DNA of 37,747 bases, from positions 1-37,747 of the forward strand of contig CAUDHE010000010.1 of assembly GCA_958449275.1 (NCBI GenBank), in the 5' to 3' direction. This stretch comes from an uncultured Alistipes sp. (lineage in GTDB: Bacteria; Bacteroidota; Bacteroidia; Bacteroidales; Rikenellaceae). The translations under genes were made by a program, and so were the position numbers. Of the stretch, positions 32,343 through 37,747 are shown piece after piece (within the stretch, counting starts at the first letter, position 1; each line of letters begins with the position of its first letter). The notes under the pieces were generated by a model. The model worked only from the letters and a program-made list of their open reading frames with translations. It was not told where the DNA came from and searched no databases.

Positions 32343-34574
32343 ATGAGCGAATTTTACACGGTAGCGGTCGCCGTACTGGCCGTGCTGGCGGTGTCGGGAC
32401 TCTATGTCGGAGTGACCAATGACGCGGTCAACTTCCTCAACTCGGCCATAGGGTCGAAAGCCGCAGGCATGAAAACCATCCTCGCGGTCGCCTCCGCGGG
32501 AATCATACTCGGCGTCATATCGTCGAGCGGCATGATGGAGGTGGCGCGCAACGGAATGTTCAACCCCTCGTTCTTCACCTTCGGCGAGGTAATGACCATC
32601 TATCTGGGGGTGATGCTGGCCAACGTCATCCTGCTCGACATCTACAACTCGATGGGGCTGCCGACATCCACCACCGTATCGCTCATATTCTGCCTGCTGG
32701 GAGCGGCCGTGGCCGTCTCGGCCTACAAGATCTCCTCGGAACCGACGTTGTCGGCGGGCGATCTGGGCGACTTCATCAACACCTCGCGCGCAATGGGAAT
32801 AATATCGGCCATACTGCTCTCGGTGGCGATAGCATTCACGTGCGGCACGGTGACGATGTGGATCTCGCGACTGCTGTTCTCGTTCCGCTACATGACTCTG
32901 TTCCGCCGCTTCGGCGCCGCGTGGTGCGGCGTGTCGCTTACGGCGATACTCTATTTCGCACTGTTCAAAGGATTGAAAAGCGTCTTCGCGGAGAGCGCCG
33001 CGGCACTGTGGATCGACCGCAATCTGCTCGCTGCACTGGCATTGTGTTGGGCGGCATGTTCGGTGCTGCTGGCATTCCTGCAACTGTTCCGCGTCAACAT
33101 ACTGCGCATAACCATTTTGTCGGGCACCTTCGCGTTGGCGCTGGCCTTCGCGGGCAACGATCTCGTGAACTTCATCGGAGTACCCGTAGCGGGGTTCGAC
33201 GCTTACTCGATAGCGCGCAAGGCGGGAAACACCGACATCATCATGTCGGCGCTTAACGAGAACATACCCGCCAACATGATATTCATGCTCACGGCGGGCG
33301 CAATCATGGTGCTGACGCTGTGGACATCGCGAAAAGCCATGCACGTCACCGAGACCGAGATATCGCTCTCGGCGCAATCGAGCGACGACGAACCGCAATA
33401 CGGCTCCAACGTATTTTCGCGCAGCATAGTACGCCTGTCGATCAATGCGGCGACGGCCATAGAACGCGTAACGCCACCCAAGCTGCGCGAGTTCGTGGCG
33501 CGGCGCTTCGAATATGTGGACGTGGAACACAGCGGCGCGCCCTACGACATGATCCGCGCCACGGTGAACCTCACCACATCGGCATTGCTCATATCGCTCG
33601 CCACTTCGCTGAAACTCCCCCTGTCGACCACCTACGTCTGCTTCATGGTTGCGATGGGATCGTCGCTGGCCGACAAGGCATGGGGTCGCGAGAGCGCCGT
33701 ATATCGCATAACGGGCGTAATGACGGTGGTCATGGGATGGTTCACCACGGCCATCGGCGGATTCGCCATAGCTTTCGCCACGGGACTGCTGCTCATTTGG
33801 GGCGGCGTCACGGCCTTCGCCGCAGTCACGCTGCTGTGCGGCTACATGCTGGTGAAGAGCAACTTCAGAAAGAAATCCCGAGAGGAGGCCCGCAACGACG
33901 GCGCCCCGACCGCGGGGACCCCGGACGACATCGCCCGGGAGGTATGCCGCATGATGCAGGTCGCCACCCGAATATACGACCGCACCATAGTGGCCGTATT
34001 CAAGGAGAATCGCAAGGCGCTGCGCGACTTGGTGCACGAATCGGAAGATATCTACCGCGACAGTCGCAAACTGCGATCGGGACTCATGCCCACCCTGCGG
34101 CGGCTCAAGGGGGCGGGGCTGGAGCTTTCGCTCTACTATATCCAAATGGTCGACTACCTGAGCGAGATAGCCGAGGCTCTGGTACACATAACGCGTCCCA
34201 CGTTCGAACACATAGACAACAACCACGAAGGCCTTTCGCGCGAGCAGGCGACCGATCTGATGCACATCAACGACGACGTGGCCGAGATTTACGGCAGCAT
34301 AAACCGCATACTGGTCACCAACGACTTCCGCGAAATAGATTCGGTGCTCAACATGCGCGAGGATCTCTTCGAACGCATAGCGGCCACCACCAAATCGGAG
34401 CTGGTGCGCATAAACGAAGGCAAGGGCAACACCAAGGCGAGCCTGCTCTACCTCACGATCCTGAGCGAGACGCGCACGATGGTACTTCAGGCCCGCAATC
34501 TGCTCAAAGCACAGCGCTATTTCTCCGAACACGTCGATGCGCGTACGGGCCGCGTGCGATACACCCGCAACTGA
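32343..34574 (+). CDS. Inorganic phosphate transporter, PiT family, with PhoU-like C-terminal region
   Basis: This 743-residue protein joins a PiT permease to a cytosolic regulatory tail. The membrane part (to about 505) carries the PiT repeats GVTNDAVNFLNSAIGSKA (23-40) and FAGNDLVNFIGVPVAG (about 268-283), plus SLKLPLSTTYVCF near 422-434; it moves phosphate with Na+ or H+. From about 513 a charged helical region (ATRIYDRTIVAVFKENRKAL, then repeated helices to 735) resembles PhoU/DUF47 proteins that sit beside many PiT genes. Such fusion is known in Bacteroidetes. I chose ATG 32343 (MSEFYTVAV); the longer frame has an unlikely Cys/Arg-rich N-terminus. It is monocistronic and convergent with upp. 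Confidence 0.9.
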   Translation: MSEFYTVAVAVLAVLAVSGLYVGVTNDAVNFLNSAIGSKAAGMKTILAVASAGIILGVISSSGMMEVARNGMFNPSFFTFGEVMTIYLGVMLANVILLDIYNSMGLPTSTTVSLIFCLLGAAVAVSAYKISSEPTLSAGDLGDFINTSRAMGIISAILLSVAIAFTCGTVTMWISRLLFSFRYMTLFRRFGAAWCGVSLTAILYFALFKGLKSVFAESAAALWIDRNLLAALALCWAACSVLLAFLQLFRVNILRITILSGTFALALAFAGNDLVNFIGVPVAGFDAYSIARKAGNTDIIMSALNENIPANMIFMLTAGAIMVLTLWTSRKAMHVTETEISLSAQSSDDEPQYGSNVFSRSIVRLSINAATAIERVTPPKLREFVARRFEYVDVEHSGAPYDMIRATVNLTTSALLISLATSLKLPLSTTYVCFMVAMGSSLADKAWGRESAVYRITGVMTVVMGWFTTAIGGFAIAFATGLLLIWGGVTAFAAVTLLCGYMLVKSNFRKKSREEARNDGAPTAGTPDDIAREVCRMMQVATRIYDRTIVAVFKENRKALRDLVHESEDIYRDSRKLRSGLMPTLRRLKGAGLELSLYYIQMVDYLSEIAEALVHITRPTFEHIDNNHEGLSREQATDLMHINDDVAEIYGSINRILVTNDFREIDSVLNMREDLFERIAATTKSELVRINEGKGNTKASLLYLTILSETRTMVLQARNLLKAQRYFSEHVDARTGRVRYTRN

Positions 34575-34575
34575 C

Positions 34576-34606
34576 AAAAAGGGCTGCTCCGAAAGGAACA
34601 GCCCTT
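34576..34606. terminator. Terminator between PiT gene and upp
   Basis: AAGGGCTG (34579-34586) pairs with CAGCCCTT (34599-34606), with inner TCC / GGA pairs. On the minus strand it is followed by five T, so it fits upp best. On the plus strand it also lies right after the PiT stop. Confidence 0.85.
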
Positions 34607-34630
34607 ATACATACGGCAAATCTCGAACGG

Positions 34631-35287
34631 TTATCCCAACTTCTCGCCGAAGGCCAGATCGCCCGCATCGCCTATGCCAGGGACTATGTAAGCTCGCGAG
34701 GTAAGCTCGGCATCCACGGCGCCGACCCACAGCGTGGTATCTTTCGACGGCAGGTGCTTCACGGCGTAGTCCACACCCTGCTCGCTCGCAATGACCGACG
34801 CTATGTGGGTATGCGAGGGCCGACCGCCCTTCTCGCACAACGCCTCGTACGCCAGCACGAGCGAGGTACCCGTGGCCAGCATGGGATCGACCAGCAGCAG
34901 AGTCTTGCCTTCCAGATCGCAGCACGAGATATACTCCACCTTGACCGTAAATTTGCCGTCCTTGCCGCTTTTGCGGTAAGCCGAAACGAAAGCATTGCGC
35001 GCATCGTCGAAATAGTTCAGGAAACCCTGATGCAGAGGTAGTCCCGCACGCAGAATGGTCGCCACGACGATCTGGTCGTTTATCATCTCCACCGAAGCCT
35101 CGCCCAGCGGCGTCTCGATGATGCGGGTTTTGTAGTCGAGCGTTTTCGAGATCTCGTAGCTCATCACCTCACCTATGCGTTCGATGTTACGGCGAAAACG
35201 CATGGAATCTTTCTGCACGTGCTTGTCGCGGATCTGCGCGATAAATTTGTTGAGAATCGTATTCTCCTTGTTAAGGATATGAATCAT
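34631..35287 (-). CDS. upp: Uracil phosphoribosyltransferase
   Basis: Upp salvages uracil with PRPP to UMP in the cytosol. The 218-residue product has the PRPP loop LLLVDPMLATGTS at 130-142. Upstream, ATILRAGLPLHQGF near 77-90 and the late YIVPGIGDAGDLAFGEKLG are the uracil-binding parts seen in Upp. The N-terminal MIHILNKENTILNKFIAQIRDK is typical for the family. It lies 78 bases downstream of hflX on the same strand; cotranscription is possible. No pyrimidine attenuator is evident. Confidence 0.95.
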   Translation of the reverse strand: MIHILNKENTILNKFIAQIRDKHVQKDSMRFRRNIERIGEVMSYEISKTLDYKTRIIETPLGEASVEMINDQIVVATILRAGLPLHQGFLNYFDDARNAFVSAYRKSGKDGKFTVKVEYISCCDLEGKTLLLVDPMLATGTSLVLAYEALCEKGGRPSHTHIASVIASEQGVDYAVKHLPSKDTTLWVGAVDAELTSRAYIVPGIGDAGDLAFGEKLG

Positions 35288-35365
35288 TGAGTCTTAATTT
35301 AGGCCTGTCATGTTCCGTACCGTCTCACGGCCGCCCTCTCCGCCGAGAGAGGCTCGGTCCGATCG

Positions 35366-36586
35366 CTAATACAGAAAATTGTTGAACGGATAACGTCCCG
35401 CATGTATCTCGCGCACCATGCCGTAGAGATCCGAACGCAGTTTGTCGATATTGGTCCGCTCCGCCGCCGAAATGAATATGCAAGGCGTGTTGGCCTTGGC
35501 TATCCAACTGCGCCGCAGGTCGTCGAGCGACATATTGGCACGGGTGGCGGGAGTGAGATCGTCCTCCTCCTTCTCGACATACGTATAGGCGTCGATCTTG
35601 TTGAACACCAAATAAACGGGCTTCTCGCCCGCACCGATATCCTGCAAAGTCTGCTTCACCACGGCTATCTGCTCCTCGAAATTGGGATGCGATATATCGA
35701 CCACGTGAACCAGCAGATCGGCTTCGCGCACCTCGTCGAGCGTCGATTTAAACGACTCGATCAGTTCGGTGGGCAACTTTCGTATGAATCCGACAGTATC
35801 GGAGAGCAGAAACGGCAGATTGTCGAAAACCACCTTGCGCACCGTAGTGTCGAGCGTGGCGAAAAGTTTGTTCTCGGCGAACACCTCGCTTTTGGACACG
35901 AGATTCATCAGCGTCGACTTGCCCACGTTGGTATATCCCACCAACGCCACGCGCACCATCGAACCGCGGTTGGAACGCTGCACGGCCATCTGACGGTCGA
36001 TCTTCGTCAACTCCTCCTTGAGTTTCGATATGCGGTTGCGAACTATACGGCGGTCGGTCTCGATCTCGCGCTCGCCCGCTCCGCCGCGGGTCCCCGTACC
36101 GCCCCTCTGACGCTCGAGGTGGGTCCACATACCTGCTAGACGAGGCAGCATATACTCGTACTGAGCCAATTGCACCTGCGTTTTGGCATATGCCGTACGC
36201 GCGCGCGACATGAATATGTCGAGAATAAGACGCGTGCGGTCGAGTACGCGACACGGCATGGCCTTCTCGATGTTGCGTGTCTGCGACGGCGACAGCTCGT
36301 CGTCGAAAATCGCCACATCGATCTCGTTCTCGGCGCAATATGCCGCTATCTCCTCCAACTTGCCCGGGCCGACGTATATGCGCGACGACGGTTGCGACAG
36401 ACGCTGCGTGAAACGGCGCACGGATACTATATCGGCCGTCTCGGCCAGAAATTCCAGCTCGCCGAGAAACTCCTCGGTCTGCTCCATGCTCTGTCCGTCA
36501 CGCACCACGGCCACTACCACGCCGCGTTCGCGTTCATCGCGCAGCACTTCGGCCGACGACATATTTTCGTTATTGCTTTTTACCAT
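35366..36586 (-). CDS. hflX: GTPase HflX
   Basis: HflX is a ribosome-associated GTPase that splits or rescues stalled 70S ribosomes. The 406-residue product has the N-terminal HflX domain (about 22-180, with SSRIYVGPGKLEEIAAYC) including the glycine-rich linker RGGTGTRGGAGE at 161-172. The GTPase domain follows: G1 GYTNVGKST at 217-225, G3 DTVGF at 263-267 and G4 NKID at 329-332. A short C-terminal domain ends near 406. The start ATG at 36586 gives a polar first 15 residues; M9 is possible. It follows tonB on the same strand but behind a strong terminator. Confidence 0.95.
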   Translation of the reverse strand: MVKSNNENMSSAEVLRDERERGVVVAVVRDGQSMEQTEEFLGELEFLAETADIVSVRRFTQRLSQPSSRIYVGPGKLEEIAAYCAENEIDVAIFDDELSPSQTRNIEKAMPCRVLDRTRLILDIFMSRARTAYAKTQVQLAQYEYMLPRLAGMWTHLERQRGGTGTRGGAGEREIETDRRIVRNRISKLKEELTKIDRQMAVQRSNRGSMVRVALVGYTNVGKSTLMNLVSKSEVFAENKLFATLDTTVRKVVFDNLPFLLSDTVGFIRKLPTELIESFKSTLDEVREADLLVHVVDISHPNFEEQIAVVKQTLQDIGAGEKPVYLVFNKIDAYTYVEKEEDDLTPATRANMSLDDLRRSWIAKANTPCIFISAAERTNIDKLRSDLYGMVREIHAGRYPFNNFLY

Positions 36587-36725
36587 CCGTCAATATTAAA
36601 CCCGCGAAAAACGCGCCTTCGGTCCAAGCGCGGCAAAACGACGCCCGCAACGGGCATGCGCCGAACGGCCAAAGTCGCAAACGTCACCTTCCGAACGGGA
36701 AACGCCGTCTGCTATGTACGGGTAC

Positions 36726-36761
36726 AAAAAAAGTATCCCGCAAAAACTATACGGGATACTT
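36726..36761 (-). terminator. tonB intrinsic terminator
   Basis: AAGTATCCCG (36731-36740) pairs with CGGGATACTT (36752-36761) around an 11-base loop. On the minus strand a run of T (down to 36726) follows. It lies 13 bases past the tonB stop. Confidence 0.9.
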
Positions 36762-36774
36762 TATTATATTAAAA

Positions 36775-37461
36775 TTAATTCTGGATATTGAACACCACGG
36801 GCAAAGTGTACTTCACGCGCACGGGCTGATTACGCTGCTGTCCGGGCTCCCACTTGGGCGATGTCTTGAGCACACGCACCGACTCGTCGGCCAGCGAGCG
36901 GTCGGGCGACTGCAACACTTCGATGTTGGTAAGCGAACCGTCCTTCTCGATCACGAACGACAGAACCACACGTCCCGATACGCCGTTCTCCTGAGCGATC
37001 TGCGGATAACGCACGCGCTCCTGCACCCAGTTGCGGAACTTGTTCAGGTCGCCGCCCTGGAACGAAGGCATCTTCTCTACCTTGATGAAAGGCTGGTCGT
37101 CCTCGATCTCCTCCTCAGCGACCTCCACTACCTGAGTGGTGATCTCCAGATCGTCGGCGAAATCCTCGAACGAAATGTCGGTGGTGATCTTCGCATCGTT
37201 GGTCACGATATCGAGAATATCGTTGAACACCTTCACCTCCACTTTCTGGGGCTGCTCGGGCGGTTTCTGCTCGTTACGGGTAATCTCGGTGATCTCCTCC
37301 TCGACGGGACCGTAATTGTTATCGACTTTCTCGATACGGTACTCCTTGGGAGTGTAAAGGAAAGCCCCGATCACAACCAGCAGGGCTATGACCAAGCCAA
37401 TCTCAAGGAACAGACCCTTTTTGTTCTGAAGGTCAGCCTTAGGTGATTTTTTGATTTCCAT
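36775..37461 (-). CDS. tonB: TonB-family energy transducer
   Basis: TonB transmits proton-motive force from the inner membrane to outer-membrane receptors of the SusC and siderophore type. The 228-residue product has a short basic cytosolic tip, one membrane helix near 17-36 (LFLEIGLVIALLVVIGAF), an acidic Pro/Gln spacer (NEQKPPEQPQK near 63-73, then acidic to 130) and a C-terminal TonB domain (about 138-228) with RYPQIAQENGVSGRVVLSFVIEKDG as two segments and PKWEPGQQRNQPVRVKYTLPVVF. No exbB/exbD is adjacent in the window, so partners lie elsewhere. The gene is monocistronic. Confidence 0.9.
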   Translation of the reverse strand: MEIKKSPKADLQNKKGLFLEIGLVIALLVVIGAFLYTPKEYRIEKVDNNYGPVEEEITEITRNEQKPPEQPQKVEVKVFNDILDIVTNDAKITTDISFEDFADDLEITTQVVEVAEEEIEDDQPFIKVEKMPSFQGGDLNKFRNWVQERVRYPQIAQENGVSGRVVLSFVIEKDGSLTNIEVLQSPDRSLADESVRVLKTSPKWEPGQQRNQPVRVKYTLPVVFNIQN

Positions 37462-37747
37462 AAAGTTATTATTCTAAATTTAATATGTTCAATAGTTTGC
37501 GGTCGGTTCACCCGCGCTCGCCGCTCTCGCGCCCCGAAGGCGGCAGCACTGACCGTACACCCCTCCGCCACGGCCCGAAAGCCGCCGGACGCGCCGCCGA
37601 CACGAATATGGGCGCGGTTCTTTTGGCAAATATAATCATAAAAATCCGAAAAAGAACGCGGGAGCGACAAAAATCTGCATTTTTTTCGGATTTATCGCGG
37701 TTTCGGCGCGACGGCGCAATGTCGTCCGCGGCACGAGCTGCGACTGC
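37462..37747. other. Noncoding right end upstream of tonB
   Basis: The 286 bases upstream of tonB hold no protein-like ORF. The part 37500-37610 is very GC-rich, and the part around 37621-37680 is A/T-rich with a promoter-like element. The last 60 bases show nothing recognisable. Confidence 0.6.
37627..37634 (-). promoter_or_regulatory. Candidate tonB promoter, -7 element
   Basis: The minus strand reads TATATTTG followed by C, matching TAnnTTTG, but with no -33 TTG. It would give a long leader of about 160 bases through GC-rich DNA. Confidence 0.35.

Noticed and set aside
32283..34577. A 764-codon open frame on the minus strand opposite the entire PiT gene
   Set aside because: Its translation is rich in Arg, His, Tyr and Gly without domains or membrane logic. 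It mirrors the codon bias of the GC-rich sense gene, and no minus promoter precedes it.
1..37747. Prophage, insertion sequence, integron, CRISPR array or tRNA gene
   Set aside because: No transposase, integrase, regular spacer array or cloverleaf with CCA-like acceptor could be found on either strand by reading.

Overview
The window reads as ordinary chromosome of a GC-rich member of the Bacteroidales, most like Alistipes (Rikenellaceae). What I see: most genes lack a Shine-Dalgarno sequence, and many start downstream of the Bacteroidetes promoter pattern (TTG, about 19-20 nt, then TAnnTTTG). Gene content fits the phylum: a GNAT-headed arginine cluster, a PiT phosphate permease with a long cytosolic tail, a DUF1080 protein, a six-repeat SLBB export protein and an anaerobe-type glutamate dehydrogenase. 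The genus is inference. I found no tRNA, rRNA, CRISPR array, transposase or phage gene.

Layout. 1-1.4 kb: the last codons of an unknown gene, a composite palindromic repeat and a stand-alone DUF4435 (TOPRIM-like) protein. 1.4-5.0 kb: lysC, divergent from dapD-nudix-birA. 5.0-6.8 kb: an orphan gcvH and mdh. 6.8-19.3 kb: an arginine and carbamoyl-phosphate block: argR divergent from carAB, then GNAT (probable N-acylglutamate synthase), argG, argC, argD, argB, argE, argH. Ornithine or N-succinylornithine transcarbamylase is missing. 19.3-21.4 kb: thiL, a MmcQ/YjbR protein and an unknown lipoprotein. 21.4-27.7 kb: a minus-strand polysaccharide operon (SLBB export protein, Wzz, WecA/MraY-type transferase, aminotransferase) behind a near-consensus promoter and a leader with a G8 tract. 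27.8-32.1 kb: flavin reductase, GH16 glucanase, gdhA, DUF1080 protein. 32.2-37.5 kb: PiT transporter, upp, hflX, tonB.

Together the genes form a nitrogen and amino-acid hub. GdhA supplies glutamate, CarAB supplies carbamoyl phosphate for arginine and pyrimidines, and the arg cluster builds arginine under ArgR. LysC and DapD start the lysine and diaminopimelate branch.

The least explained signals are not genes. One is a modular two-hairpin repeat family with a full-length copy at 125-244 and partial copies inside the arg operon, after thiL and in the GH16 leader. The other is three tandem hairpins (20-bp and 16-bp perfect arms plus a weaker one) inside the linker-coding part of the SLBB export gene. 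I did not find a convincing new multi-gene system.
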